DNA of 64,000 nt from G963663315 sp963663315 (GTDB taxonomy: Bacteria > Pseudomonadota > Gammaproteobacteria > Arenicellales > Poriferihabitantaceae): positions 2,356,001-2,420,000 of the forward strand of contig OY760176.1 in assembly GCA_963663315.1 (NCBI GenBank), in the 5' to 3' direction. A program made the position numbers and the translations under genes. A model generated the notes under the pieces. The model was not told where the DNA came from, searched no databases, and saw only the letters and a program-made list of their open reading frames with translations. Shown in pieces: positions 36,127 through 45,782 of the stretch (position 1 is its first letter; each line of letters begins with the position of its first letter).

Positions 36127-36687
36127 TCAGGCCCGTTCCATGTATTCGCCGGTGTCAGTATTCACTTTCACTTTTTCACCCACGGTAACAAAAGTCGGGA
36201 CAGTGACCCTGTGTCCGGTTTCCAGAATTGCGGGCTTGCCACTGCCAGAAGCGGTCTGACCCTTTACCACGCCTTCGGTATCGATCACCTCAAGTACGAC
36301 AGATCCCGCCAGTTCAATCGCGATCGGGATATCATTGTGAAAATTTATCTGGACATCGGCATTGGGCAATAAATACGGTATCTGGGTTTCGAGTTCTTCA
36401 GCGCTCAATGTGATCTGTTCGAAATTATCGTTATCCATGAAGACATAATCTTCACCATCGAGATAAAGGTATTGCATTTGCCGGGGTTCGACATAAGCCT
36501 TTTCAATCTTATCTTCTGAGCGAAATCGTTCATTCAGTTTGGCGCCATCTGATATACACTTCATCTCAAGTTGCACAAATGCGCCGCCTTTGCCCGGCTT
36601 GACATGGTTTTTCTTTAATATGCGCCACAGCTTGCACTGATATTCCATCAGGTTACCGATGCGAGCTTCGAAGGCTGAGATTTTCAT
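36127..36687 (-). CDS. efp: Translation elongation factor P
   Basis: 186 aa from the ATG at 36687 (AGGAAA upstream); the frame is open to 36756 but lacks similarity. The loop NHVKPGKGGAF near residue 30 carries the lysine that EpmA/B modify, or the equivalent. EF-P relieves ribosome stalling at proline runs, such as the nine-proline run of the small ORF at 47480 in this window. Divergent from uvrC. Confidence 0.96.
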   Translation of the reverse strand: MKISAFEARIGNLMEYQCKLWRILKKNHVKPGKGGAFVQLEMKCISDGAKLNERFRSEDKIEKAYVEPRQMQYLYLDGEDYVFMDNDNFEQITLSAEELETQIPYLLPNADVQINFHNDIPIAIELAGSVVLEVIDTEGVVKGQTASGSGKPAILETGHRVTVPTFVTVGEKVKVNTDTGEYMERA

Positions 36688-36784
36688 TGGAATGAGTTTC
36701 CTGATATTGGGGAACGAACGGGTCGGAATTGTATCCACTATGGCAGAAAGCATCAATAAACCTGCACTTAAGGATTAGAAAATC

Positions 36785-38611
36785 GTGAGCGATAACAAGT
36801 CCTGTTTTGATGCACAGCAGTTTATTGCGACCGTTTCGGACCGGCCCGGGGTTTATATCTTCACCGATAAACAGGGCGATACGCTTTATGTGGGGAAAGC
36901 GAAAAATCTGAAAAAACGCCTTCAGAGTTATTTTCGTTCGACTGGACTTGCGCCGAAAACACGCCTGATGGTTTCAAAAATTGCCCATGCCCAAACCCAA
37001 CAGACCCGAACAGAAAGCGAGGCGCTGTTGCTTGAGTACAATCTCATCAAGGACAAGCGTCCGTATTACAATATCACCTTGCGGGACGGTAAAAGTTTCC
37101 CCTACATTCGGTTGACCGAGAAAGACACCTTTCCGAGATTCACATTCTACCGTGGACACCGGACATTGCCAGGCAGGTATTATGGCCCTTACCCCAATTC
37201 CGCTGCAGTAAGGGAAATGCTGGCACAACTGCAGAAAATATTCAGACTGCGTCAATGTGATGATGCCTTCTTCAGAAACAGGTCGAGACCTTGCCTGCAA
37301 TATCAGATCAAACGATGCAGCGCCCCCTGCACAGGTCGAATCAGCCCGGAAGATTATCGGGAAGACATCCGTCAGGCCAAGGCGATGCTGGCTGGCGAAG
37401 ATACCCGCCTGGTGGATGAACTGGCGGAGAAAATGGAACAGGCATCCGATAATCTCGATTATGAAAACGCAGCCGTCCATCGTGACCGTATCTCCCTGCT
37501 GCAAAGGATAAGGGAGAAGCAATATATATCATCAGACGCCAGGGATGCGGATGTGGTCGCCGTCGTAGCCGAATCCGGTATGGTCTGTTTTGGTGTTACC
37601 TCTATTCGTCATGGGCGAAATCTGGGCATCCGGTTTCACCTGCAACCTAACGCACTCGATAAAAACCCGTCTGAATTGCTGGAGGTCTTTCTGACGCAAA
37701 ATTATTTTGGTTCGGCGATGCCCAGAGAGATTCTGTTGAGCGAGGCGATTGACAGTCGAAGTTCCCTGCAGCAGATATTTACCGTAGAAAACAAAAGAAA
37801 AGTCGAAATCAAGCAGCGTTGCCGTTCTTACAGGGCAAGATGGATCGAGTCAGCCCGGTTGAATGTGGCGGACCATCTGAATCGGCACTTGAACCAGCGA
37901 AGCCAGATCAGTGATCAATTCAACGGGCTTTGTGATTTCCTGTCGCTGGCCGAAACCCCTTCACGTATCGAATGTTTTGATATCAGCCATACCATGGGAG
38001 AAAGAACCGTGGGCGCCTGTGTGGTTTTTGACCATAACGGTCCCGTAAAGTCCGACTATCGGCGTTACAATATATCCGGTATCGAACCCGGCGATGATTA
38101 TGCTGCGATGGAGCAGGTTCTGACCCGGCGTTATAAAAAGGTACTCGAAAACGATGGCAGGATTCCTGATCTGGTGATAATTGATGGCGGCAAAGGGCAA
38201 TTGGGTGTGGCGAGAAAAGTCTTTGAGGAATTACAGATACTTGATTCGGTTGTGCTGATGGGCGTATCAAAAGGCCCGGAACGCAAGGCAGGGGAAGAAC
38301 TATTCCATCTGGTCGGTGTTGCGAGGCCATTTCAACCAGCGGGGACCTCTCCGGTATCTCATCTGGTGCAGCGAATTCGTGACGAAGCGCATCGATTCGC
38401 ATTGACCGGACATCGCCTGCGCAGAGGACGCGCGAGGAATCGGTCCGCCCTGGAGCAGATAGCGGGGATAGGCGATAAACGTCGGCGCAACCTGTTGCGG
38501 TACTTTGGAGGGATTCGGGAAATCAAGCGCGCCGGAGTTGAGGACATTGCAAAAGTTCCGGGAATCAGCCTTAATTTGGCACAGCGAATTTTCAACGATT
38601 TTCACCAGTGA
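36785..38611 (+). CDS. uvrC: Excinuclease ABC subunit C
   Basis: 608 aa with a GTG start. The GIY-YIG nuclease domain opens with GVYIFTDKQGDTLYVGKAKN. A UVR motif lies near 205-240. The RNase H-like nuclease region shows ECFDISH and VIIDGGKGQL, and tandem helix-hairpin-helix motifs (IAGIGDKRRRNLLRYFGG, VPGISLNLAQRI) end the protein. It makes both incisions in nucleotide excision repair. Followed closely by pgsA, as is common. Confidence 0.97.
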   Translation: MSDNKSCFDAQQFIATVSDRPGVYIFTDKQGDTLYVGKAKNLKKRLQSYFRSTGLAPKTRLMVSKIAHAQTQQTRTESEALLLEYNLIKDKRPYYNITLRDGKSFPYIRLTEKDTFPRFTFYRGHRTLPGRYYGPYPNSAAVREMLAQLQKIFRLRQCDDAFFRNRSRPCLQYQIKRCSAPCTGRISPEDYREDIRQAKAMLAGEDTRLVDELAEKMEQASDNLDYENAAVHRDRISLLQRIREKQYISSDARDADVVAVVAESGMVCFGVTSIRHGRNLGIRFHLQPNALDKNPSELLEVFLTQNYFGSAMPREILLSEAIDSRSSLQQIFTVENKRKVEIKQRCRSYRARWIESARLNVADHLNRHLNQRSQISDQFNGLCDFLSLAETPSRIECFDISHTMGERTVGACVVFDHNGPVKSDYRRYNISGIEPGDDYAAMEQVLTRRYKKVLENDGRIPDLVIIDGGKGQLGVARKVFEELQILDSVVLMGVSKGPERKAGEELFHLVGVARPFQPAGTSPVSHLVQRIRDEAHRFALTGHRLRRGRARNRSALEQIAGIGDKRRRNLLRYFGGIREIKRAGVEDIAKVPGISLNLAQRIFNDFHQ

Positions 38612-38624
38612 ATTCATCATTGTC

Positions 38625-39230
38625 ATGCTAAATATCCCGAATATACTTACGCTGTTCAGAATAGCCCTGATCCCTGTACTGTTGGTGTTGTATTACTGGG
38701 ATTCCGGAATTCGATCATTACTGGTGACCGGTGTGTTTGTGACCGCAGCCATAACCGACTGGCTGGATGGATTTCTCGCCAGGAAGATGAATGCTACATC
38801 GGCGCTGGGCGCTTTTCTCGACCCGGTGGCAGACAAGCTGATTGTTTCCAGTGCGCTGGTACTTCTGGTTTCGGACCTGGATGTGTTGAGTCGTGTTATT
38901 CATCCGCTGTTATTTTCCATCTCGGTGTGTATTATCATAGGCCGCGAAATCGTCGTTTCTGCGTTGCGGGAGTGGATGGCGGAACTGGGCGAACGCGGCG
39001 TGGTTTCTGTCGGTATTCTGGGTAAGGTAAAAACAGGATTCCAGATGGTTTCCATTTCCCTGCTGTTGTATGCCGAGCCCATACTGGAAATTCCTTCGTT
39101 CCGTGTTGGCGAGCTCGCTTTTTACGTTGCAGCGATTCTGACACTTTGGTCGGTGTGGACCTATCTGAAGGTGGCGATGCCCTGGTTGCTGGAAAAACCG
39201 GGCAGTAAACAGAAAATCAATCCAAATTGA
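38625..39230 (+). CDS. pgsA: CDP-diacylglycerol–glycerol-3-phosphate 3-phosphatidyltransferase
   Basis: 201 aa from the ATG at 38625. The CDP-alcohol phosphotransferase motif is complete: DWLDGFLARKMNATSALGAF then LDPVADK. Several membrane helices surround it. It makes phosphatidylglycerophosphate in the inner membrane. It lies 13 bp after uvrC, and the tRNA array follows as in Escherichia coli. Confidence 0.96.
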   Translation: MLNIPNILTLFRIALIPVLLVLYYWDSGIRSLLVTGVFVTAAITDWLDGFLARKMNATSALGAFLDPVADKLIVSSALVLLVSDLDVLSRVIHPLLFSISVCIIIGREIVVSALREWMAELGERGVVSVGILGKVKTGFQMVSISLLLYAEPILEIPSFRVGELAFYVAAILTLWSVWTYLKVAMPWLLEKPGSKQKINPN

Positions 39231-39312
39231 CTGAAATCAGGATTACCTGCCAAATTGCTATTGACACCACCCGATGCTTGGCTAGAATCAACAACCCCAA
39301 AAATTTGATTAA

Positions 39313-39388
<76 letters not shown>

Positions 39389-39435
39389 GTATTTCATGGT
39401 GCATAAGCAAAAGATGCTATGGACAAGATCACAGG

Positions 39436-39509
39436 GGCTGAGTGGCAGAGTGGTTATGCAGCGGCCTGCAAAGCCGTAGACCTCGGTTCGATTCCGGGCT
39501 CAGCCTCCA
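39436..39509 (+). tRNA. tRNA-Cys (GCA)
   Basis: 74 nt with encoded CCA. Acceptor ggctgag pairs with ctcagcc; anticodon loop cctgcaaa. Confidence 0.96.
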
Positions 39510-39535
39510 GCATATATGATTATTCGGTACTGTTT

Positions 39536-39623
39536 GCCCGGGTGGCGGAATTGGTAGACGCAAGGGACTTAAAATCCCTCGCCCTATAAGGGCGTGCCGG
39601 TTCAAGTCCGGCCCCGGGTACCA
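39536..39623 (+). tRNA. tRNA-Leu (TAA)
   Basis: 88 nt with encoded CCA and a long variable arm (ctcgccctataagggcg). Anticodon TAA in gacttaaaatcc. It is the boundary after which island-type DNA begins, so it may be an integration site. Confidence 0.97.
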
Positions 39624-39723
39624 TATTTATCAATAGTTTATCAATACCAGGGAATAGCCCGGTTCATGGCTCCCGCATCGCGCAACAGGTCCCGGGCCCC
39701 GATACCTCGCCGTTCCCGCGAAG

Positions 39724-39900
39724 GCTTGCTTTTTTCCGAGCCGGGACTTTTTTGGTTACGCCCGAACAAACCTTGTACTATGGATCAACACAGACCCGTT
39801 TGTCCGACCCCATTTTTCTGAGTTGGTTGGGGCGCTCGGAGTAAGTCACCCCGCAAGGCACCGAGCATGTCGTGCAATTCGTAGTTTAAATCCGGGCAGA
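39724..39900 (+). pseudogene. Copied fragment of the peroxiredoxin-like gene plus an AlbA_2-type tail
   Basis: 39727-39838 is nearly identical to 43327-43444, the C-terminal region of the redoxin gene (PALFSEPGLF...YYGSTQ), with small deletions that break the frame. It is followed at about 39847-39893 by PQGTEHVVQFVV, which resembles the repeated QGTQQ then GHVAQL tail of the ATPase at 59.1 kb. No function expected. Confidence 0.8.
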
Positions 39901-39973
39901 TAATATATTCCTGAAACTCACTTGTATTTTGTCCATAAAATCACTATATTTTCAGACAAATGAGAGTTATCTT

Positions 39974-40579
39974 ATGACTACTACAGAAGCCATTCGAAAC
40001 AATATACGGAAACTGCCCAAGGGCAAGCCGTTCACAAATTCGCGTTTTTTGAGGCACGGGTCACGCGGAGCCGTTGACCGGGCGTTTTCACGTCTGGTAG
40101 CAGAAGGTAAAATCAGGCGCCTTGCGCGAGGTGTTTTCGTTCGCCCCGCGGTAAGCCGATTTGTCGGGGACATCATGCCTGAAGTTTTCGAAGTAGTTGA
40201 AGTCATCGCCAACAACAATCGTGAAACCATTCAGGTACACGGCGCAGAAGCCGCGAGACGGTTCAAGCTCAGTACCCAGATGCCTGCAACTCCTGTGTTT
40301 TACACGAGCGCTTCAAGCCGCTCGATCAAAATCGGCAACATCACCGTCAAAATGATACATACCTCAAGCTGGCGACGGCTTCAGTTTGCAGGAGATAAGA
40401 CGGGCCTTGCTCTCTCTGCCCTTTGGTATCTTGGCAAGGATAATGCAACCCCGGAGATGGTCTCCAGAATCAGGTCAGGCCTGAGCGCGGAAGAGTTTGA
40501 AGCACTCAAATCTGCCGATGTGCCCGCGTGGATGGCAGCCACTCTCAACGGATTTGACCAGGACGCTGTGCATGGGTGA
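39974..40579 (+). CDS. AbiEi-type antitoxin (DUF6088 family)
   Basis: 201 aa from the ATG at 39974, with gagag upstream. The N-terminal winged helix (AIRNNIRKLPKGKPFTNSRF, then RLARGVFVRP) and the C-terminal toxin-blocking domain are typical of type IV AbiE antitoxins, which also repress their own promoter. It overlaps the toxin start by 8 bases. It seems intact although the toxin is interrupted. Confidence 0.85.
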   Translation: MTTTEAIRNNIRKLPKGKPFTNSRFLRHGSRGAVDRAFSRLVAEGKIRRLARGVFVRPAVSRFVGDIMPEVFEVVEVIANNNRETIQVHGAEAARRFKLSTQMPATPVFYTSASSRSIKIGNITVKMIHTSSWRRLQFAGDKTGLALSALWYLGKDNATPEMVSRIRSGLSAEEFEALKSADVPAWMAATLNGFDQDAVHG

Positions 40580-41582
40580 CGTTTTTCTGTCCCTGAAAGC
40601 CCGGGAGCAGGCGGAAATCCTTCAGACAGTAGCCATCCGGTCAGGGCAGCGGGCAGCGGTTCTGGAGAAAGATATTTGGGTCTGTTGGGTTTTGCAGACA
40701 CTCTTTTCCATCCCCAATCACTATCCAATGGCATTCAAAGGCGGGACCTCTCTTTCAAAGGTTTACCGAGTGATCAATCGCTTTTCAGAAGATGTGGACA
40801 TTACCCTCGATTATCGGGCATTCGACGACGGTTTCAATCCTTTTGCTTCAGGTGTCAGCAAAACTAAAATCAGGCAATTCAGTGACCGCTTGAAATTGTA
40901 CGTTAAAGACTACACTGGAAAAGTCGTTATACCAGCCCTTGTCACTGCGTCCGAAGCACTTGCTACTCACGGTCAGCACAAGCTGCGGACCGATGATAGT
41001 GGCGAGAAAGTCTGATTCAGTTATCCATCTGCGGTTGAAATCCAGAATGACTACCTCGCAAGCGAGGTCCTTCTGGAATTCGGCGGTCGCAATGTGATTG
41101 ACCCGAATCAGCAACACGAGATTAGTCCCGACATTGCTTCCCTGACCCGCAATATTGATTACCCTATTGCAAATGTCACAGTTCTCTCTCCGTTACGAAC
41201 TTTCTGGGAGAAAGCCACCCTGATTCACGTTGAGTGCAATAGGGCTCATTTGTCTGATAGTCCAGAGAGGCTTTCCCGCCATTGGTTTGATCTGATGTGC
41301 ATGGGTCAACACGACATTGGTAAATCAGCGCTCTCGGACCGTTCCCTTTTGAAAGATGTTATCCGGCATAAGAAACTTTTCTACAATGCCCATTATGCCA
41401 ACTATGATCATTGCTTGACTGGCAGACTACGACTAATTCCAGACAGCGACAATCTACACGGTTTGCAGTCCGATTACAGAGCGATGTGTGCGGCCGGTAT
41501 AGTGAGTGCCGAAGCCCCGGACTTTGAAGCTCTCATCGAACAGATTCGGGCTATTGAAAGTGAGGTGAATTCTTGGTACTGA
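40572..41582 (+). pseudogene. AbiEii-type nucleotidyltransferase toxin with one in-frame TGA
   Basis: ATG 40572 to TGA 41013 encodes the N-terminal half with EKDIWVCWVLQTLF, FKGGTSLSKVY and SEDVDITLD, the nucleotidyltransferase motifs. The same frame then continues without shift through FSYPSAVEIQNDYLASEVLL and ATLIHVECNRAH to 41582. A single TGG to TGA change would explain it. AbiEii toxins add nucleotides to tRNA or similar targets. Probably inactivated; recoding is unlikely because every other gene here uses TGA as stop. Confidence 0.85.
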
Positions 41583-42230
41583 ATGCAGAATTAAGGCAGC
41601 CCGTGTTTTTCAAACACTGGTGGAGTTGTATGTCCTCCATACCGGGCAAGATACCGGACATGTCACGCAATTTAAATCCGGCGTTTTGTACTGTCCCTCA
41701 GGGCTTCCGCCAGCTGACCGGCCGTGAGTCGTTGCCCGCGTGACAGGCCTATCGCCGCTCTCATTGCTTGGTTGAATTTTCCCCGCTGCTCAGGCCTGCG
41801 TATACACAAATCGAAACTCCTTATCGTTTTAAACGCCGTTTGCCTGTTGGAAACAGTTGGCTGAATGCCTGATCTGAAGACGGCCTTTGCCAGGGTCGCT
41901 GACGCCTTGGGCATTGGTGCTACATCAATTTGGTACCCGGAGCCGGATTTTCCGAAAACAGCCGCAAACAACCTGCCGTTCTGGGCCTGAATTTATTTAA
42001 GAGATACCCTTAGGTGAACCAGGATAAGTCGAAAATTACCAACAAAAATAATCAGTTGTGTATTTAAGTGTTTGCCTGATTTCACACTTTGTGCCCGATG
42101 AGATCTCTCCAAAAATCAGGTATGGTTCGTTTGAAGTGGCCGAGAGGATGATTAGCCAATCACCCGGTTACTACAGTCCATACCGATGCATACTGGGACA
42201 GTGTAATTACAGTTATGAGTGAAATACCTT
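41583..42230. other. Non-coding gap with AlbA_2-tail remnant
   Basis: About 41638-41690 reads TGQDTGHVTQFKSG, again like the QGTQQ...GHVAQL tail. A minus-strand 99-aa open frame (41672-41971) has no motif I recognise and overlaps this remnant, so I do not call it. The rest is AT-rich and featureless. Confidence 0.4.
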
Positions 42231-42851
42231 ATGGCAACCAAAGAAGATATACTTGAACAGATTGTGGAGGAGTATCTTGTCCACAAGGGTTATTTTGTGC
42301 AGCACAATATCAAATTTCGGCCAAGCAAGAATCATCCGAAATTCGATACCCAGCAGGACTCCAATCACAGTGATATTGATGTCATTGGATACAACCCACT
42401 GGAAGAAGGCGAGCAAAAAGTTATGGCTGTCAGTTGCAAGAGTTGGCAAGCAGGATTCAATCCCGCTTCTCAAATTAATGCTATTCAGGAAGACAAGGTT
42501 TTAAATGGTCGAAAGGCTTGGAAAGCTTTCCGTGAATTGACGGTCCCAAAGTGGTCAGAAGCTTTCCTCAAGGCTGTAAAGGATGCCACGGGCGAGGACC
42601 AATTTACCTATGTCACGGCTGTTACACTTTGTAAAGGCGAGAAAAGCATTTGGGAGAACCATCTGCCTTTTCGTGATGCGCTGGGCGGCAATCCAGTTAT
42701 GATTATGACTTTTAGTGAGATGGTTGCTGAGATTCAGGCCGAGTTGACAACGACCCTGGCTGCAACTGAGGTTGGCCGTATGCTTCAACTGTTTTCTGCT
42801 GCAGGAATGGCGCCACCGGGTCACAACACCCCTTCACGTCCGCGGAAGTGA
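42231..42851 (+). CDS. Hypothetical protein with a possible PD-(D/E)XK nuclease core
   Basis: 206 aa from the ATG at 42231. The N-terminal helix (EDILEQIVEEYLVHKGYFVQ) then SDIDVIGYNP and KVMAVSCKSW give the spacing of a restriction-endonuclease fold (D, then xxK), as in Mrr-like proteins, although the usual Glu before Lys is Ser-Cys. Function therefore uncertain. The gene is more AT-rich than the core and lies among defence genes. Confidence 0.65.
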   Translation: MATKEDILEQIVEEYLVHKGYFVQHNIKFRPSKNHPKFDTQQDSNHSDIDVIGYNPLEEGEQKVMAVSCKSWQAGFNPASQINAIQEDKVLNGRKAWKAFRELTVPKWSEAFLKAVKDATGEDQFTYVTAVTLCKGEKSIWENHLPFRDALGGNPVMIMTFSEMVAEIQAELTTTLAATEVGRMLQLFSAAGMAPPGHNTPSRPRK

Positions 42852-42957
42852 TTGCATTACATCATTGAGTATTTTTACTCAATGATGTAAATACTTCTTT
42901 TCTTTATTGGACACTCCCGAGGATTCTGTCCTCATTCAAGCATTACTCACCACGATT

Positions 42958-43500
42958 ATGACGATGTTAATTCCCCGAAAAAAGACCCCGAGCCTGCGTG
43001 TCCAGATGCTCAATGGCAATACTTTTGATCTCTCAACCGAATCCACAGAACGCGGTACCCTGGTCTGTTTTTATCGAGGATTACATTGCCCGATTTGTGC
43101 TAATTATCTGACCGAACTGGAAAAGAGGGTTGATGAGTTTGCTGAACGCGGCGTCAATGTGATTGCTGTGAGTTCGGATGAGCAGGAACGCGCACAGGCC
43201 ATGGCAGACAAAATCAAGGCCGGCAAGCTTCGCTTTGGTTATGGTCTGAATTTAGAGAAAGCCAAAGAGTGGGGGCTTTATATCTCTACTTCACGGGGCA
43301 AGACATCCATCGGTATCGAAGAGCCTGCCCTTTTTTCCGAGCCGGGACTTTTTTTGGTCACGCCCGAACAAACCTTGTACTATGGATCAACACAGACCAT
43401 GCCGTTTGTCCGCCCCCATTTTTCTGAGCTGGTCGGGGCGCTCGATTTTGCGATCAAAAACGACTATCCCGCTCGCGGGGAATATGTTGGTGCTGTGTAA
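42958..43500 (+). CDS. Peroxiredoxin-like (AhpC/TSA) protein
   Basis: 180 aa from the ATG at 42958. YRGLHCPICANYLTELEKR holds the redox centre: Cys in HCPIC. The VNVIAVSSDE segment and the FLVTPEQTLYYGS strand complete a thioredoxin fold. It probably reduces peroxides or disulfides. A copied fragment of its 3' half sits just after the tRNA-Leu at 39.7 kb. Confidence 0.8.
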   Translation: MTMLIPRKKTPSLRVQMLNGNTFDLSTESTERGTLVCFYRGLHCPICANYLTELEKRVDEFAERGVNVIAVSSDEQERAQAMADKIKAGKLRFGYGLNLEKAKEWGLYISTSRGKTSIGIEEPALFSEPGLFLVTPEQTLYYGSTQTMPFVRPHFSELVGALDFAIKNDYPARGEYVGAV

Positions 43501-43501
43501 A

Positions 43502-43738
43502 ATGTCGACCATTGAAAGCATGGTATCCCGACTTGAGGTGCGGCATGTCGATGCTGCTGCTGCTGTTCATACTGGTGAGATTCGAGCAGAACTTGCTGCG
43601 CATGGGAAACCGATTGGCCCATATAATGCCATGATTGCAGGTCACGCCAGAGCAAGTGGGTTGATTGTCATAACCAATAACACAAAAGATTTTTCCAGAG
43701 TGTCAGGCTTGCGTGTTGACAACTGGGTAGCTCAATAG
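43502..43738 (+). pseudogene. C-terminal half of a VapC-like PIN toxin
   Basis: 78 residues: LEVRHVDAAAAVHTGEIRAE, GKPIGPYNAMIAGHARA and VITNNTKDFSRVSGL, then VDNW. These match the second half of VapC proteins. The N-terminal acidic motif (first Asp) is missing, so it is inactive. No antitoxin gene is present. Confidence 0.75.
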
Positions 43739-43809
43739 TGGTGGTATTAACTTAACACCGATAATGGATCAATATTTTCACTGGTTTCAAGCTCGGCCGT
43801 TATAGGGCG

Positions 43810-43979
43810 CTACTCGTCGGCTGACCGATACACGTTCAATCGCTTTCGGATTTCCAGCCTTGGTAGCCGGCACCGTGCATGTTCACTCACAGCGGTGAGT
43901 GCCTCGTAAAGCAGACTTCAATAAGCCCTCCGCGCTCCAGATCTATGAACATCGATGTATCTGACACCAGAACTTGCAC
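43810..43979 (-). pseudogene. Eroded PIN-domain partner of the HTH/ImmA gene
   Basis: From a GTG at 43979 the frame reads VQVLVSDTSMFIDLERGG and stops after 30 residues. A second frame ends ALTAVSEHARCRLPRLEIRK with a stop at 43810. These are the first and last segments of PIN proteins commonly encoded after HTH-ImmA regulators; the middle is deleted. Confidence 0.65.
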
Positions 43980-43995
43980 GACACTTTTAGCAGGC

Positions 43996-45063
43996 CTAAG
44001 CGGCCGCTTCCGGTTGATCCATTATTTTTGTCAAAGCATGTACGGATACACCAAGAAGTTCTGCTGCTTTTGATTCAGAGATAGTGTTTTCGGACGCGGC
44101 CCGGAAACACAACCGTTCGAACCGCGATGGATGTTCTCCTGGCAACGCTAAGGGTTCTCGGTAAGGATGCTTTCGCCAGCCGCGCTGGTTGAACTCCTGA
44201 AATAATGCCTGATACGTAGAGTTATCAATGATGCTGAGGTCTTTGCATTGATAGACGATTGCTTGAACACTGACACCGAACAATTGCTTAAGATCCAGCA
44301 ATTCACCGAGACTGATCGATTTACGATGTTTACCGACTTCCGACCATAGCATTTCTGCCGGCATGAGGAACGCGCCTGCAAAACGATGAGCCGCCTTTTC
44401 TTCATTGATCGCTGGATTAACACTCATCATCAGGTGCCCTAATTCATGGGCTATGGTAAACCGCTGTCGCTCACCCCAGTGATCGGCATTTACCACGATT
44501 ACCGGTGCGAACACATCTTCCAGCCGACGAACTTTCGCCGTCATCCCGTCGATATCCCTAAGTGGGATTGAGAGCACCTTGATACCACGTTCCTCAAGCA
44601 GTTCCATCATGTTCGGAATCGGATCAAGTCCAAGTCCCCAATGTGCGCGGACACTCTGGGCGGCACGTTCAGCTTCCGTTAACTCGTTCTCGACCGGGTA
44701 CGGAGCTTCCCTGGGTTTGTCCCAGTCGACACTAGGCAGACCCAATAGTGCCTCTACTGTCAGATAGCGATCCAGTCGATCGAGGACCTTTGCCACAACC
44801 ATTGCCTCCTCTCGTTTTCGTGTGAGAGATTTTTTCCGAAATTCGAGACCCTCAAGGACTAGATTGGGATCACTCATCAAGTACTTGATCGTAACGTCTA
44901 ATGCATTTGCCAACGCTATCAAAACAGACGAGCTCGGCATTGACTCATCGCGTTCATACTTACCAATTGCCTGGGCCGTCACCCGGTTGTCAATTTTATC
45001 GGATAGCTGTCTCAGAGATAGACCTACTGCTGATCTAGCGAGTTTAAGTCGTTGTCCAATCAA
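43996..45063 (-). CDS. XRE-type HTH regulator fused to ImmA/IrrE metallopeptidase
   Basis: 355 aa. The HTH lies at about 5-60 (LSLRQLSDKIDNRVTAQAIGKYE). A helical linker leads to the zinc peptidase region with HELGHLMMS (HExxH near 210). Such proteins act as antitoxins or as regulators that cut a repressor. Its usual downstream PIN partner is only a remnant. gtttac and gtaaac at 45086-45122, just upstream, could be its operator. Confidence 0.85.
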   Translation of the reverse strand: MIGQRLKLARSAVGLSLRQLSDKIDNRVTAQAIGKYERDESMPSSSVLIALANALDVTIKYLMSDPNLVLEGLEFRKKSLTRKREEAMVVAKVLDRLDRYLTVEALLGLPSVDWDKPREAPYPVENELTEAERAAQSVRAHWGLGLDPIPNMMELLEERGIKVLSIPLRDIDGMTAKVRRLEDVFAPVIVVNADHWGERQRFTIAHELGHLMMSVNPAINEEKAAHRFAGAFLMPAEMLWSEVGKHRKSISLGELLDLKQLFGVSVQAIVYQCKDLSIIDNSTYQALFQEFNQRGWRKHPYREPLALPGEHPSRFERLCFRAASENTISESKAAELLGVSVHALTKIMDQPEAAA

Positions 45064-45085
45064 GGTGTTTCTCCTTTTCTGGTGT

Positions 45086-45122
45086 GTTTACATTTTACCA
45101 CTACTTGAATTGATTTGTAAAC
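45086..45122. promoter_or_regulatory. Possible operator upstream of the HTH/ImmA gene
   Basis: gtttac and gtaaac form an inverted repeat with 25 bases between. Autoregulation is usual in this family; binding here is inferred. Confidence 0.3.
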
Positions 45123-45199
45123 TGATGTAGGCTTCGAGTCTGGACCGTAGACCGCATGAGAGGGGTTCACCGGACGATCATATTTAGAGGAAACACACC

Positions 45200-45403
45200 A
45201 TGGGATGTCAGCATGTCGACCACAAGCACATTGCCGAGTTTGACCGAGGCCGGGTCAATCTACCGCGGGACAAGGCCAAAGAATACCGTGCACAGGATAT
45301 CGATTTGTTGGTCAGGGTAACGCAGTTTTTCCATTGGGGGTTTTGTACGGTGCGGTTTTCTCTCCGCTCGCAGGCTTTCGCGTCTCATGGCTTAAGGGGC
45401 TAG
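45200..45403 (+). pseudogene. N-terminal remnant of a possible nucleotidyltransferase-type protein
   Basis: ATG with agagga upstream. HIAEFDRGRVNLPRDKAKEYR resembles the leading helix of nucleotidyltransferases in defence operons; after about residue 33 the sequence looks random. Weak call. Confidence 0.35.
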
Positions 45404-45473
45404 ATGGGCATGAAGGAAAAGTAATGCTGATGCTTCTCCGGATATGAACGCCATCATGTCAGTATCGTTGTAA

Positions 45474-45782
45474 TGCAATATTCCAGACAGGGCAGATCGT
45501 TTTTCTGGGCAGCACGATACTGTCATCCCGTTTGATGAACACGAGAAGATAGCGAATCAGAACCGCACATGGCGGATGCGGGGCGTCATCTGCATGAGCC
45601 TGGCGGACCTGCACCGCTACATCACCTTCTCCGTTGACTCCTCATCGAATCCGGACTTGACGCGTCAGGAGATGGAAACGGTCTGCAACAAGGTAAAGAC
45701 GACTGCAATCCCCATGAATGCGGATTCTCACGCGAAACATGTCGAGTTCGTCCGGTTTGCAAAAGAGGAGGCACCACGATGA
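45474..45782 (+). pseudogene. C-terminal remnant of an unknown protein
   Basis: The frame opens after a TAA at 45471 without a good start, and reads DTVIPFDEHEKIANQNRTW, MSLADLHRYITFSVDSSSNP and NADSHAKHVEFVRFAKEE to a stop at 45782. It is clearly protein-like but not recognised, and may be the end of the gene begun at 45200. Confidence 0.5.

Noticed and set aside
41013..41015. TGA as selenocysteine or recoded Trp in the AbiEii gene
   Set aside because: No selenocysteine insertion hairpin was evident, and other genes here end with TGA.
41672..41971. A 99-aa minus-strand ORF
   Set aside because: No recognisable motif, and it overlaps a remnant of an AlbA_2-type tail on the other strand.
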